Both the position numbers and the translations under genes were made by a program. The notes under the pieces are model-generated. The model saw only the letters and a list, made by a program, of their open reading frames with translations. It did not search any database and was not told the origin of the DNA. Below, in pieces: positions 1 to 9,087 of a stretch of 64,000 nt of DNA. The stretch spans positions 2,481,475-2,545,474 of the forward strand of contig NZ_AP027741.1 of assembly GCF_030296755.1 (NCBI RefSeq). Reading direction: 5' to 3'. The stretch's first letter is position 1, and each line of letters begins with the position of its first letter. The stretch comes from Methylophaga marina (GTDB lineage Bacteria; Pseudomonadota; Gammaproteobacteria; Nitrosococcales; Methylophagaceae).

Positions 1-736
1 TTTGCTGGCTTGTGACAACAAAACAAATCATGCCTTGAGGGGCTAGCAAATCGGTCAGTTCATCGTAGTATGGGTCAGTATCTGCTAAGCATAAAATATA
101 ATCGGGAGCAGCAATATTTAATGCTGAGTAATGATCCGTTAATTGTTGATGGTTGATGACGTGATCTGCACCCATTGCATAGCACCAATCGATAGACTCT
201 TTACGAGATGCTGTTGCCACGACATTGAGCTTTGCAACCTGTTTAGCCAGTTGTATAGCAATTGAGCCTACACCGCCGGCACCGCCAACAATCAGGATGG
301 TTTTACCTTTATCCTGATCGGGCTGAATGCGCATTCTTGAGAACAGGGCTTCCCACGCAGTAATACTGGTAAGCGGCATGGCAGCAGCTTGTTCAGCAGT
401 GAAATTTTGTGGGGCCTTGCCGACAATGCGTTCATCAACTAATTGATGTGAGGCATAACAGCCATCACGCGTGACATCACCAGCGTAGAAAACTTTATCA
501 CCCACGTTAAATAATTCACAGTCATCACCTGTCTCGACAACAGTGCCAGAGGCATCCCAACCAATAATTTTGGCCTTGTCATTATTGTCACCCAGGCTGG
601 CTTTAATTTTTGTATCAACAGGGTTAACAGCAATCGCTTCTATTTTGATAAGAAGATCATGTCCTTTGGGTGAGGGTGTCTCGCGCTCGAGTTCTTGTGC
701 TTGTCCATTGGCTTGAAAAAATCCATAGGCTTTCAT
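1..736 (-). CDS. Zinc-type alcohol dehydrogenase-like / NADPH:quinone oxidoreductase (partial)
   Basis: The reading frame starts at an ATG at 736 and stays open to the left edge, so the C-terminus is outside the window. About 245 residues are visible. They show the GroES-like N-terminal fold typical of MDR enzymes, with AVNPVDTKIKAS near residue 35 and GWDASGTVVETG near 60. The Rossmann nucleotide-binding motif GGAGGVGSIAIQLAK follows near residue 155. No catalytic zinc-binding cysteine/histidine set is seen, which fits the quinone-oxidoreductase branch (the so-called zinc-type alcohol dehydrogenase-like family). The likely reaction is NAD(P)H-dependent reduction of quinones or activated enones in the cytoplasm. 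The true substrate cannot be told from sequence. It is separated from DUF1841 by a short gap. Confidence 0.8.
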   Translation of the reverse strand, partial: MKAYGFFQANGQAQELERETPSPKGHDLLIKIEAIAVNPVDTKIKASLGDNNDKAKIIGWDASGTVVETGDDCELFNVGDKVFYAGDVTRDGCYASHQLVDERIVGKAPQNFTAEQAAAMPLTSITAWEALFSRMRIQPDQDKGKTILIVGGAGGVGSIAIQLAKQVAKLNVVATASRKESIDWCYAMGADHVINHQQLTDHYSALNIAAPDYILCLADTDPYYDELTDLLAPQGMICFVVTSQQ

Positions 737-802
737 TCACTTTGCTCCGCTTGTGGCTATTTGATGTTAATGACCCAATAGTATGAATTAAGTTGCTGTG
801 AT

Positions 803-1228
803 TTATGGCAAAAGCTGCTTCAAAGCGTTTAGGTACTCGTCTTCTGATGGTGGCATGCCATCACGTTGTGCTTGCCATATAGATTGCGCCAGACAGTCCA
901 TCATCATGTGATCACAGTGATGTGGGTCTTGTTTGGAATGAAGTAATTGCTGATAGATGTCACGAATACCCTGGGGTCTATTTGTTTGAATCTGTTCGTG
1001 CAGAGCCAGATGTAACCCCATATGTAAATAAGGGTTGGTTTCGCCAGCTTCAACGAAGTAGTCTTGATCGATTTTATCTGGTTGATTAAATAAGGCGTGA
1101 TATTCGGGATGAAGCTCAATGATATGAGCGATGTGTTTTTCGAGCTCGGTGAGGGGGGCGCTAGTATGGAATTTCTTCCAAACATCGAAATAGACTTGTC
1201 TGATTTCTTGTCGGTTTTGACCAAACAT
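803..1228 (-). CDS. DUF1841 family protein
   Basis: This 141-residue protein has no signal peptide or membrane segment. It is rich in His and Met, with a distinctive HHCDHMMMDCLAQSIWQAQ stretch near residue 103 and acidic and aromatic residues throughout. This matches the DUF1841 family, which is widespread in Beta- and Gammaproteobacteria and has no established function. Its ATG shares one base with the stop codon of nth (TAATG), so it is almost certainly the last gene of the rnf-nth transcript. The His/Cys-rich segment could bind metal, but that is only an inference. Confidence 0.8.
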   Translation of the reverse strand: MFGQNRQEIRQVYFDVWKKFHTSAPLTELEKHIAHIIELHPEYHALFNQPDKIDQDYFVEAGETNPYLHMGLHLALHEQIQTNRPQGIRDIYQQLLHSKQDPHHCDHMMMDCLAQSIWQAQRDGMPPSEDEYLNALKQLLP

Positions 1229-1884
1229 TATGATGCAGTTCGTGACTGACGACGTTGCTGGTCACGGTAATAGTCACAATATTGGGTGACAGAGCAGGTG
1301 TCACATTTTGGTTTACGCGCCAGACACACATAGCGGCCATGTAATATTAGCCAGTGATGCGCATCTAACAGATAGTCTTTCGGGACAACTTTCATAAGTT
1401 TGTCTTCGACCGCCTTAACCGTTTTTCCTTTTGCCAGCCCTGTTCTGTTAGATAAACGAAAGATATGCGTGTCTACGGCAATGACAGGGTGTTTAAAAAC
1501 GGTGTTTAAGATAACGTTAGCGGTCTTGCGACCAACACCAGGTAAGGCTTCCAGTGCTTCCCTATCTTCTGGGACCTGACTGTTATGTTGCTCAATTAAA
1601 ATTCGACAGGTCTTGATGACATTTTCAGCCTTGCTGTTGAATAAACCAATCGTTTTGATGTATTGCTTTAAGCCATCCACTCCCAAGGCGAGAATTTGCT
1701 CAGGCGTATTCGCTATTGGGTATAGTTTGTCCGTGGCTTTGTTCACCCCCACATCCGTCGCTTGAGCTGACAGAATCACTGCAATCAGTAACTCAAAAGG
1801 AGAAGAGTAATGAAGCTCCGTTGTAGGTGCCGGGTTATGTGCTTTTAAAGTAGCAAAAAAGTCACGCCGTTGAGCCTGGTTCAT
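1228..1884 (-). CDS. nth: Endonuclease III (base-excision repair glycosylase/AP lyase)
   Basis: The enzyme removes oxidised pyrimidines from DNA and cleaves the abasic site. The start was placed at the ATG at 1884, one base after the rnfE stop, because the protein then begins MNQAQRRDFF, matching E. coli Nth. A 12-codon upstream extension inside rnfE is unlikely. Visible elements are the N-terminal SPFELLIAVILSAQATD segment, the helix-hairpin-helix LPGVGRKTANV with the catalytic lysine, the catalytic aspartate in VDTHIFRLSNR, and the C-terminal [4Fe-4S] loop with the C-x6-C-x2-C-x5-C spacing. The rnfABCDGE-nth order is the same as the rsx operon of E. coli. Confidence 0.96.
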   Translation of the reverse strand: MNQAQRRDFFATLKAHNPAPTTELHYSSPFELLIAVILSAQATDVGVNKATDKLYPIANTPEQILALGVDGLKQYIKTIGLFNSKAENVIKTCRILIEQHNSQVPEDREALEALPGVGRKTANVILNTVFKHPVIAVDTHIFRLSNRTGLAKGKTVKAVEDKLMKVVPKDYLLDAHHWLILHGRYVCLARKPKCDTCSVTQYCDYYRDQQRRQSRTAS

Positions 1885-1885
1885 C

Positions 1886-2572
1886 TTAGCTGCTCGTAGC
1901 GACTTCGGCTGTGGTTTCAACTTTTACTGTTTGTTGCTTACTTAGTCTGGCATCAATCACATTTTTTAAGGCAACAATTAATCCCAAGCCGATAAAAGCA
2001 CCCGGTGGTAACAAAGCCAACAAAAAGCCACGATAATCATCAATAACGGTAATAGTGAAGTTTTTTGCGATATCACCAAACATCAACTCTGCCTGACTGA
2101 ATAAGGTGCCTTGACCAATCAGTTCACGCATGCCGCCAAGCACAACCAGGACAGCAGTAAAGCCAATTCCCATCATTAGCCCATCCAGCAACGCTGGTCC
2201 AACTGAATTTCTAGCGGCGAAAGCCTCTGCACGGCCAATGATGGAGCAGTTGGTGACAATCAGCGGGATAAAAATACCCAAAATAATGTAGAGATCATGG
2301 AACCAGGCATTCATCGATAATTCAATAATGGTCACAATTGAGGCAATGATCATGACAAAAACGGGTAATCTTGCTTCATCAGGAATCTGGTTTCTGAGTA
2401 GCGAAATCAAACCATTTGATGCCACTAAGGTCAGGATGGTTGCTAATCCCAGTCCCAGTCCATTAATGACGGTGTTCGTTACGGCGAGGAGGGGGCATAA
2501 ACCCAGAAGTTGAACAAGGGCGGGGTTATTCTTCCACAGACCTTCTTTTACAATCTGATAATAAGCATTCAT
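1886..2572 (-). CDS. rnfE: Rnf complex membrane subunit E
   Basis: RnfE is a six-helix inner-membrane subunit of the Rnf ferredoxin:NAD+ oxidoreductase, which couples electron transfer to Na+ or H+ movement. In some bacteria the homologous Rsx complex reduces the SoxR regulator. The 228-residue protein is almost entirely hydrophobic and shows the [20 protein letters not shown] motif near the N-terminus, which is shared with RnfA and NqrD/E. A short polar tail follows the last helix. The start overlaps the rnfG stop by four bases, giving translational coupling. RnfA and RnfE are paralogues with inverted topology. Assignment to E follows from length and gene order. Confidence 0.95.
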   Translation of the reverse strand: MNAYYQIVKEGLWKNNPALVQLLGLCPLLAVTNTVINGLGLGLATILTLVASNGLISLLRNQIPDEARLPVFVMIIASIVTIIELSMNAWFHDLYIILGIFIPLIVTNCSIIGRAEAFAARNSVGPALLDGLMMGIGFTAVLVVLGGMRELIGQGTLFSQAELMFGDIAKNFTITVIDDYRGFLLALLPPGAFIGLGLIVALKNVIDARLSKQQTVKVETTAEVATSS

Positions 2573-3204
2573 GATTTTTCCTCATTGATAGCAAATAATG
2601 CTTCACGATGATTTTTGAAATACTCAAGCGAGCCTTTTACCGCTCTCACCACAGCTCTTGGTGTAATGGTTGCCCCAGTAAACTGGTCAAAAGCACCACC
2701 ATCTTTTTTGACCTTCCATTTGGCTGATGATGGATTTTCTAATGATAAACTTTCGAATTGTTTAATCCAGTCAGAACGGCTGGCATCAATTTTATCACCC
2801 AGTCCAGGGGTCTCTTTGTGATTGATAACACGTACGCCTGCCAGCGTACCATCGTTATAAATCCCAACCAGCATTTTAATACGTCCCGAATAACCGTTGG
2901 GCGCGACAACGGTCAGGATGACAGCGACTGGTTGATCCTGTTTGCGAGCACGGAAAACTTGAGTGGGTTCTTCAGTACCTAAGCTTTCAGTGGCTGGCAG
3001 TAAGATGGTGTCTTGTAAAATCGCATTATCGTATTGTTCATGCGGTATCAGAATATTGATGGCATCCAATAATGCTTGACGTTCGTTTTCTTTAATTTGT
3101 TGACGTGTATTTTGTTCTGTGTAGGCCACCATGGTGGTAGCGACGATAGCAAAAATGCCCAAAACCACGCCTACGCGTAAGATGTGCTTTTTTAGGTCCG
3201 CCAT
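2569..3204 (-). CDS. rnfG: Rnf complex FMN-binding subunit G
   Basis: RnfG carries a covalently bound FMN on the periplasmic side of the Rnf complex. The 211-residue protein has one N-terminal membrane anchor (about residues 9-27) followed by a soluble FMN-binding domain. The flavinylation motif is visible as [11 protein letters not shown] near residue 175, in which the second threonine is the expected FMN-phosphate attachment site. The [11 protein letters not shown] motif near residue 129 is also characteristic. The stop overlaps rnfE and the start abuts the rnfD stop, which confirms a tightly coupled operon. Confidence 0.95.
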   Translation of the reverse strand: MADLKKHILRVGVVLGIFAIVATTMVAYTEQNTRQQIKENERQALLDAINILIPHEQYDNAILQDTILLPATESLGTEEPTQVFRARKQDQPVAVILTVVAPNGYSGRIKMLVGIYNDGTLAGVRVINHKETPGLGDKIDASRSDWIKQFESLSLENPSSAKWKVKKDGGAFDQFTGATITPRAVVRAVKGSLEYFKNHREALFAINEEKS

Positions 3205-4235
3205 TATTTCGTGGCCCCGTAGACTTTAGGTTGCGTGTAATAATCAATTAGCGGTGCCAGCATATTCATTAACAGCACAGCAAAGGCGACACCATCAGGA
3301 TAGCCACCCCACACTCGAATGATGTACGTTAAAGCGCCTACACCAGCACCAAATACCAGACGACCTTTCACCGTTGTCGAACCTGAAACCGGATCAGTGG
3401 CAATAAAAAACGCACCTATCATCGTGCCGCCACTTGTCAGGTGGAATAGAGGGGAGCCCGTGATTTCAGGGGCGAACAAATAAGTGACACCACTCATGAC
3501 AAACAATGTGCCGATCATGGCAACCGGGACATGCCAGCTAATGACACGACGATAAAGTAAATAAAGACCACCAATGGCAAACCAGATGTTAATCCATTCC
3601 CAACCTAAACCACCTAAACTGCCAAATAGGTTTTGATTAACGATATAGACAGGCGCAATTGATTGTCCTATCTGAGTTTTCATTGTATCGAGTGGCGTTG
3701 CCCCAGAAACAGTATCTGCAGTCCAACCAGCGCTGGTTTCACCGTAAAAAATTAATTGAAAAGCCGAATGTAAATCGAGAGATTTGTCTGTCAGCGAGTC
3801 AACAGGTAACCAGGTTGTCATTTCAAGCGGGAAGGATACTAATAACAATACATACCCAACCATGGCAGGATTAAATGGGTTGTAGCCCAGACCTCCGTAC
3901 AAATGCTTGGCAAAAATGATGGCAAATAAAATCCCGGTGACCGTTAACCACCAAGGCGCGAGCGGCGGTATGGCGACAGCCAACAATACGGCTGTTACTG
4001 CCGCACTGCCATCGGTGATGAAAGGTTTAATCGGTCTTTTACGAAGTGTCAGCATGACTGCTTCTGCGAGCAGGGCGACGATTAATGCCAGTGTAATATT
4101 GATTAAGACCGCAGGGCCAAAGAAATAAACCATCGCGGCTACTGCAGGAATCATCGCTAAAATGACTTGCAGCATTTGCAGCGTCACGCGGTTGGTACCT
4201 GCCAGAAATGGCGGGCTCATTCGAAATATCGCCAT
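3204..4235 (-). CDS. rnfD: Rnf complex membrane subunit D
   Basis: RnfD is the large integral-membrane subunit homologous to NqrB and also carries covalent FMN. The 343 residues show about nine to ten hydrophobic helices. The flavinylation motif SGATPLDTMK lies near residue 178, with the threonine as the expected FMN site. The LYGGLGYNPFNPAMVGY motif near residue 112 is typical of the NqrB/RnfD family. Length and order between rnfC and rnfG are standard. Together with RnfA and RnfE it forms the ion-translocating membrane core. Confidence 0.95.
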   Translation of the reverse strand: MAIFRMSPPFLAGTNRVTLQMLQVILAMIPAVAAMVYFFGPAVLINITLALIVALLAEAVMLTLRKRPIKPFITDGSAAVTAVLLAVAIPPLAPWWLTVTGILFAIIFAKHLYGGLGYNPFNPAMVGYVLLLVSFPLEMTTWLPVDSLTDKSLDLHSAFQLIFYGETSAGWTADTVSGATPLDTMKTQIGQSIAPVYIVNQNLFGSLGGLGWEWINIWFAIGGLYLLYRRVISWHVPVAMIGTLFVMSGVTYLFAPEITGSPLFHLTSGGTMIGAFFIATDPVSGSTTVKGRLVFGAGVGALTYIIRVWGGYPDGVAFAVLLMNMLAPLIDYYTQPKVYGATK

Positions 4236-4238
4236 TAT

Positions 4239-5759
4239 TTACTCCGTTTCCTTACTATCCGCTTCGGCTGTCACGGCAGCTTTTTCTTGTTGTTCTTTTT
4301 TGGCTTTAGAGGCTGCTAAGGCTGCTTTACGCTGACGCTGACGCTCTTCTTTTTCACGCTGTTCCCGTTCTAAACGTGCCTGACGTGTTTCGAAACGGTC
4401 GCGAGCGAGATCTGATTTCTTACGTTCACGTTCTTGGTTCATGATTTCCGTTTTAGCAAAGCGGAAATAGGAAACTAACGGAATTTTGCTTGGGCAGACA
4501 TAATCACAACAACCACATTCAATACAATCGAATAAGTTGTAATCTCGAGTTTGATCAAAATCTTTAGCTCGTGAATGCCAGTAAAGTTGTTGCGGTAATA
4601 AACTGGCAGGGCAGGCGCTTGCACAGTCGCCACAGCGGATGCATGGCAAAGGTTCCTGTGCTGGGGCGGCATCTTCCACACCGGCGAGAATACAGTTTGC
4701 TGTTTTTGTCACAGGTAAGTTATCGCCAGACAGGTTAAAGCCCATCATGGGGCCACCAAGAATGAAGGCTTCATCAGGTTCGCGCTGAGTTTCTGCGTAC
4801 GCTAATAATTCTGAGATGGGTGTGCCAAAAAGGGTTTCAAAGTTGCCTGCATGTGTGACGTCTTTTCCGGTCACCGTTACGATTCTGGAAATCAAAGGTT
4901 CCCCATGAAAAATGGCACGGCCCACTGCATGGGCTGTGCCCATATTGTGACTCACAATACCCAAATCAATCGGCAAGCCATCACTTGGCACTTCTTTACC
5001 CGTCACAACTTGAATAAGTTGTTTTTCACCACCCGTTGGGTAACGAGTGGGTACAACAACCAAGCGTGTATTATGCATATCAGGGCGAGAAGCCAGAGCT
5101 AACTCCATAGCTGAAATGGCTTGCGGTTTGTTATCTTCAATTGCCACAATAACTTCACGAGCCCGAAGTGCGTACTGCATGATTTCAATACCATCCAATA
5201 TGCCGTCAGCACGTTCGCGCATGAGCATGTCATCACAGCTGATGTAAGGTTCACACTCAGCACCATTTAGCAAAAGTGTTTCAACAGTGTGATGAACGCC
5301 GGGGTTCAATTTGATGAAGCTTGGGAAACCCGCGCCTCCGAGGCCAACGATACCTGCATCGCGTACGATTTGACGAATTTCATGAGTCGAAAGTGAACGG
5401 TAGTCTTTTACGGGTTCACGCTCAATCCAGCGATCTTCACCATCGGTTTCGATAGTGATGCACGGCGCTGTCAGACCGGATGGATGGGGAATAGGCTGCT
5501 CATTAATGGCGGCAATGGTACCTGAACTGGGGGCGTGCAGGCAGACTGAAACATGGCCATCCGCACGAGCAATTCGTTGTCCCTTAAGTACCTTATCACC
5601 CACTTCAACAATAGGAATAGCTGCACTACCAATATGTTGTTGCAGCGGTAGAATCAGCCGTTTTGCGAGTGGTGTTTTCCGTATGGGAGTTTGAGTTGAC
5701 CGCTTCTTATGACCGGGCAACTTGAGTCCACCTGGAAATGAGCCTAATGTTTTTGTCAT
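4239..5759 (-). CDS. rnfC: Rnf complex NADH-binding iron-sulfur subunit C
   Basis: RnfC is the peripheral NADH-binding subunit. Its order is an N-terminal barrel-sandwich domain (residues about 1-120), an NADH/FMN-binding fold with the glycine-rich [10 protein letters not shown] near 140, a SLBB segment, and two [4Fe-4S] clusters marked by [12 protein letters not shown] near 370 and [12 protein letters not shown] near 415. The protein ends in a charged Arg/Lys/Glu/Ala-rich coiled tail, as in E. coli RsxC, although much shorter than the very long Ala-rich tails seen there. The 506-residue length is near the family minimum. Its start overlaps the rnfB stop by four bases. Confidence 0.95.
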   Translation of the reverse strand: MTKTLGSFPGGLKLPGHKKRSTQTPIRKTPLAKRLILPLQQHIGSAAIPIVEVGDKVLKGQRIARADGHVSVCLHAPSSGTIAAINEQPIPHPSGLTAPCITIETDGEDRWIEREPVKDYRSLSTHEIRQIVRDAGIVGLGGAGFPSFIKLNPGVHHTVETLLLNGAECEPYISCDDMLMRERADGILDGIEIMQYALRAREVIVAIEDNKPQAISAMELALASRPDMHNTRLVVVPTRYPTGGEKQLIQVVTGKEVPSDGLPIDLGIVSHNMGTAHAVGRAIFHGEPLISRIVTVTGKDVTHAGNFETLFGTPISELLAYAETQREPDEAFILGGPMMGFNLSGDNLPVTKTANCILAGVEDAAPAQEPLPCIRCGDCASACPASLLPQQLYWHSRAKDFDQTRDYNLFDCIECGCCDYVCPSKIPLVSYFRFAKTEIMNQERERKKSDLARDRFETRQARLEREQREKEERQRQRKAALAASKAKKEQQEKAAVTAEADSKETE

Positions 5760-6316
5760 GTTCTTTCTCCACGTTCTAGTTGGACGTGAGAAGGATCTGG
5801 CCAGCGCCAGGTGTTTGGATTAGGTGCCATTTCAACCATATCAATACAATCTACCGGACAAGGTTCTAAGCAGAGCTCACAGCCTGTGCATTCATCAGCA
5901 ATAACTGTGTGCATATGTTTTGCCGCACCCAGGATTGCGTCGACAGGGCAAGCCTGAATACACAAAGTGCAGCCGATACAACGTTGTTCATCGATGACTG
6001 CAAGCATTTTGGGTTTTTCAACACCGCACTCTTCATCGAGTGGTTTAGGTTCAACATCGAGCAAATCCGCCAGTGCTTGAATGGTTGATTCGCCGCCGGG
6101 AGGGCAACGGTTTATATCAACTTCACCTGCTGCAATAGCTTCAGCGTAAGGACGGCAACCTGCAAAACTACATTGACCGCATTGTGTTTGAGGAAGAATT
6201 TTATCGATCTGATCGACGATAGGATCGCCTTCAACTTTGAACTTGACGGAAGCAAAGCCTAATAGCAAACCGAGAATTAACGCCAGAAGCGTTAAAGCAA
6301 TAACCGCTGTCAACAT
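5756..6316 (-). CDS. rnfB: Rnf complex ferredoxin-type subunit B
   Basis: RnfB accepts electrons from soluble ferredoxin. It has one N-terminal membrane helix (residues about 3-24), then a four-cysteine Fe-S domain ([19 protein letters not shown] with a later RCPPGG, near residues 47-75). A C-terminal pair of [4Fe-4S] ferredoxin motifs follows: [16 protein letters not shown] near 112 and [16 protein letters not shown] near 142. The 186-residue length is standard for the gammaproteobacterial protein. It sits between rnfA and rnfC with 4-bp spacing or overlap on each side. Confidence 0.96.
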   Translation of the reverse strand: MLTAVIALTLLALILGLLLGFASVKFKVEGDPIVDQIDKILPQTQCGQCSFAGCRPYAEAIAAGEVDINRCPPGGESTIQALADLLDVEPKPLDEECGVEKPKMLAVIDEQRCIGCTLCIQACPVDAILGAAKHMHTVIADECTGCELCLEPCPVDCIDMVEMAPNPNTWRWPDPSHVQLERGERT

Positions 6317-6320
6317 GGGC

Positions 6321-6902
6321 TTATCCTTTCACTAGTCCGGTGAAGCCCATAAAGGCCATTGACATCAGGCCGGCAGTAATCAGGCCGATCGCAGCACCTT
6401 GAAATGGAACAGGTACATCGGCTGCAGCAAGACGTTCACGCATGCCAGCGAAAATAATCAATACCATTGAGAAACCCAGAGCAGCACCAAAGCCATACAG
6501 TGCTGACTCAATAAAGCCATGTTTTTCTTGTACATTTAGCAGAGCAACACCCAGTACCGCACAGTTGGTAGTAATGAGGGGTAAGAAAATGCCTAATACC
6601 TGATAGAGCAGTGGACTGGTTTTGTGAACGACCATTTCTGTGAATTGCACAACTACAGCAATGACAAAGATGAAACTGATAGTGCGAAGAAACTCAATAC
6701 CAAAAGGGGCCAGCAAATATTCATTGATCAAATAACTGCTGATAGAAGACAGCGTTAAGACAAAGGTGGTCGCCAGAGCCATCCCCATGGCTGTTTCCAA
6801 TTTACGAGACACACCCATAAAAGGGCACAGCCCCAGGAATTTGACCAAGACAATGTTATTGACCAGTATCGTACTTATAAGAATGAGGGCATAATCTGCC
6901 AT
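6321..6902 (-). CDS. rnfA: Rnf complex membrane subunit A (first gene of operon)
   Basis: RnfA is a six-helix membrane subunit, the paralogue of RnfE. The 193-residue protein begins [20 protein letters not shown] and contains the [19 protein letters not shown] motif conserved in RnfA/NqrE. The second half-site [14 protein letters not shown] lies near residue 110. In known structures the conserved cysteines of RnfA and RnfE coordinate an intramembrane Fe-S cluster, and one such cysteine is visible in each motif. It is the promoter-proximal gene of the rnfABCDGE-nth-DUF1841 operon. Confidence 0.96.
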   Translation of the reverse strand: MADYALILISTILVNNIVLVKFLGLCPFMGVSRKLETAMGMALATTFVLTLSSISSYLINEYLLAPFGIEFLRTISFIFVIAVVVQFTEMVVHKTSPLLYQVLGIFLPLITTNCAVLGVALLNVQEKHGFIESALYGFGAALGFSMVLIIFAGMRERLAAADVPVPFQGAAIGLITAGLMSMAFMGFTGLVKG

Positions 6903-6980
6903 TTAATAACCTACTGATTTTCTCAGGAATTAGTTGTCATTTCAGCACGGAATCAATTCTGCTGTAAACGGTAATCAGTA

Positions 6981-7009
6981 ATTATAGCTTAAAAAGCATT
7001 AATATCGAA
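6981..7009 (-). promoter_or_regulatory. Possible sigma70 promoter for the rnf operon
   Basis: A perfect TATAAT on the minus strand occupies 6986-6981, about 80 bases before the rnfA ATG. The hexamer 17 bases upstream is poor (TTCGAT-like) and lies inside the aroG terminator hairpin. The -10 match is seen directly; promoter function is inferred. Confidence 0.35.
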
Positions 7010-7034
7010 GCTGTTAGAGTGATATTAATGCTTT
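6988..7034 (-). terminator. Rho-independent terminator after the DAHP synthase gene
   Basis: A perfect 14-bp inverted repeat has arms AAAGCATTAATATC (6993-7006) and its complement (7021-7034). On the minus strand it is followed by a short T tract. It lies 56 bases after the DAHP synthase stop and separates it from the rnf operon. Confidence 0.7.
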
Positions 7035-7089
7035 ATTTGTGAGCTACTTATCCGTTATCTGGACACGGAGGATTTGACGTCAGTGATGT

Positions 7090-8144
7090 TTATTTTTGTC
7101 GGCGTTGCTGTACAGCTTCAGCCAGTTCTCTTAATAAATCTTCAGTATTGTCCCAAGCCATACAAGCATCGGTAATACTTTGACCATAAACTAACTCTTT
7201 TCCAGACTCTGCATTCTGACGACCAGCAATCAGGTTGCTTTCCAACATGAGGCCGATAATACGATTTTCACCTGTCGCAATCTGGGCAGCGACTTCGCGA
7301 CAAACCGTTTCTTGCTGGATGTGGTTTTTTCCACTATTGGCGTGGCTGCAATCAATCATGATTCTGACATCTTGACCAGATCGGCTAATGACCTCTGCTG
7401 CAGCATTGATGCTGTCACTATCAAAGTTGGGCTCACGTCCACCACGTAAGATGATGTGACAATCAGGGTTGCCCGTGGTGGAGAAAATAGCCGAGCGTCC
7501 TGCTTTAGTCAAAGACATGAAATGATGAGGTTTAGAGGCTGACAGACATGCATCGACAGCGATTTGAACGCCTCCATCTGTTGCGTTTTTGAAGCCAACA
7601 GGACACGATAAACCTGAAGCCAGTTCACGGTGAGCTTGACTCTCTGTTGTTCTGGCGCCGATTGCTCCCCAAGACACCAGATCTGCAATATATTGTGGAC
7701 TGATTAAGTCCAGGTATTCAGTAGCAGAAGGCACGCCCATTTCAGCTAAATCAAGCAATAGTTTACGGGCAATGTGTAGTCCATCATTGATTTTAAAGCT
7801 GCCATCCAGATAAGGATCGTTGATTAACCCTTTCCAGCCAACCACAGACCGTGGTTTTTCAAAGTACACCCGCATAATAATTTGCAAGTCATCTTGAAGT
7901 TCTTCAATTAATGGTTGCAGTCTTGTGGCATACTCTCGAGCAGCAAGAGGATCATGAATAGAGCACGGACCTACAATAACTGTTAAGCGATCATCGCGTT
8001 TATGCAGAATATCCTGCGTCGCTTTACGCGCATTAAACACCGTTTCAGATGCTTGATCAGTAATCGGCAATTCTTCATGAAGTTGCGCCGGGGGATGACT
8101 TCTTGAATCCCCGTGATTCGTAGGTCGTCTGTGCTATAGAGCAT
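7090..8144 (-). CDS. 3-deoxy-7-phosphoheptulonate (DAHP) synthase, class I; reading frame broken near 8090
   Basis: This enzyme condenses phosphoenolpyruvate and erythrose-4-phosphate, the first step of the shikimate pathway. The main frame shows family hallmarks: GPCSIHDP, RVYFEKPRSVVGWKG, GAIGARTTESQAHRELASG and MIDCSHANSGK. The N-terminus (MLYSTDDLRITGIQEVIPP, ATG at 8144) is one base out of frame. One missing base in the five-base run at 8090-8094 restores a 351-residue protein collinear with E. coli AroF/G/H. The internal start at 8070 would remove the N-terminal segment involved in feedback regulation. The isozyme type (Phe, Tyr or Trp sensitive) cannot be told. A sequencing indel is more likely than a real mutation. 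Confidence 0.93.
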
Positions 8145-8259
8145 GGTGTGTCTGTTATCAATATGGAAACAGAGGATTGTAACCGCTGAGGGCTTTTTGT
8201 GCTATCTCAAGCGTGTAACAAATCAGAATGTGATCTGCCCAACGACAAGTCACATCCTA

Positions 8260-8274
8260 TGGCACACTATATGC
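8260..8274 (+). promoter_or_regulatory. Sigma54 (RpoN) -24/-12 promoter upstream of the MaoC hydratase
   Basis: TGGCAC-ACTAT-ATGC matches the sigma54 consensus TGGCAC-N5-TTGC with one mismatch, and the invariant GG and GC are correctly spaced. The expected start of transcription is near 8285, leaving about 55 bases before the ATG at 8340. No clear enhancer site was recognised upstream. Confidence 0.6.
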
Positions 8275-8339
8275 ACAAAAACTAATGACTAGGGAATAAG
8301 TCAAAAATTCGGCGTTCAAGTTTGAAAAAAGGATCAACT

Positions 8340-9032
8340 ATGCGGCTGGTAGAGTCATTTAAACAGGGCCAAGAGAAGCTCGAATCGATCAACTCAGAAA
8401 TAAAAAGTCGCGTAGAGACTACCCTGAGAAGCTGGCCTGAGACGATCAATAAAAAAGTCTCTGATATTCGCAATTTTTCTCTGCCATGGACGCAATATTT
8501 TCACTTTTTCCATGACAGTGAAGAAACCATTGCTCACGAATCAGAACCTGTTTTAAAACTCAGTGATAAGTTTGCTGCTTTACATCAACGCATTGAAGCT
8601 GATCTAGGCGTTGAAAATTTCGTGGGGGAGTGGTTCTTGGTGGATCAAGCCTGTATTGATCAATTTGCTCAGGCAACCGGCGATCATCAATGGATTCACA
8701 CCGATCCTGTCAAAGCTGAAAATGAGTCTCCATTTAAAACAACCATTGCTCATGGGTTTTTGACACTGTCTCTGATTCCAAAATTAACGGATACAGTTAA
8801 CCCCGAAAAGAATGATTATCCTGAAGCCAGAATGTTGGTGAATTACGGGATGAATAAAGTTGTTTTTCCTGCGCCGGTGAGGGTTGGAAAACGTATTCGT
8901 GCTCGGACTCGGATTATTGCTGTAACACCGCTTAGAAAAGGGCTTGAATTAGTTCGTGAAGTGACGATTGAGGTGGAAAACAGCAAACGACCCGCCTGTG
9001 TCGCGGAAATGTTATTACGCTTATATGACTGA
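8340..9032 (+). CDS. MaoC-like (R)-specific enoyl-CoA hydratase family protein
   Basis: The protein is about 230 residues. It has a polar, probably helical N-terminal extension of about 80 residues and then a single hotdog-fold MaoC domain. The catalytic signature is seen as FAQATGDHQWIHTDPVKA followed by SPFKTTIAHGFLTLSL, with the Asp/His pair of the hydratase. Family members hydrate enoyl-CoA, as PhaJ does when feeding polyhydroxyalkanoate synthesis. The N-terminal extension resembles a phasin-like amphipathic helix, but this is an inference. The ATG at 8340 has AAAGGA seven bases upstream and is preferred to a TTG 18 bases earlier. It stands alone between a sigma54-type promoter and a terminator. 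Confidence 0.8.
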   Translation: MRLVESFKQGQEKLESINSEIKSRVETTLRSWPETINKKVSDIRNFSLPWTQYFHFFHDSEETIAHESEPVLKLSDKFAALHQRIEADLGVENFVGEWFLVDQACIDQFAQATGDHQWIHTDPVKAENESPFKTTIAHGFLTLSLIPKLTDTVNPEKNDYPEARMLVNYGMNKVVFPAPVRVGKRIRARTRIIAVTPLRKGLELVREVTIEVENSKRPACVAEMLLRLYD

Positions 9033-9033
9033 T

Positions 9034-9065
9034 AAAAAAGGCGGTTTCATGACCGCCTTTTTTAT
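9034..9065. terminator. Bidirectional rho-independent terminator
   Basis: AAAAAAGGCGGT, a six-base loop and ACCGCCTTTTTT form a symmetrical hairpin with A and T tracts. It lies immediately after the MaoC gene and 23 bases before the end of nhaD on the opposite strand, so it can serve both. Confidence 0.88.
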
Positions 9066-9087
9066 TGAGAAGATGTGTTTTGTTTTA

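Noticed and set aside
439..633. Short frame on the minus strand within the first gene
   Set aside because: It lies inside the quinone oxidoreductase, whose frame is open to the window edge; it is a shadow.
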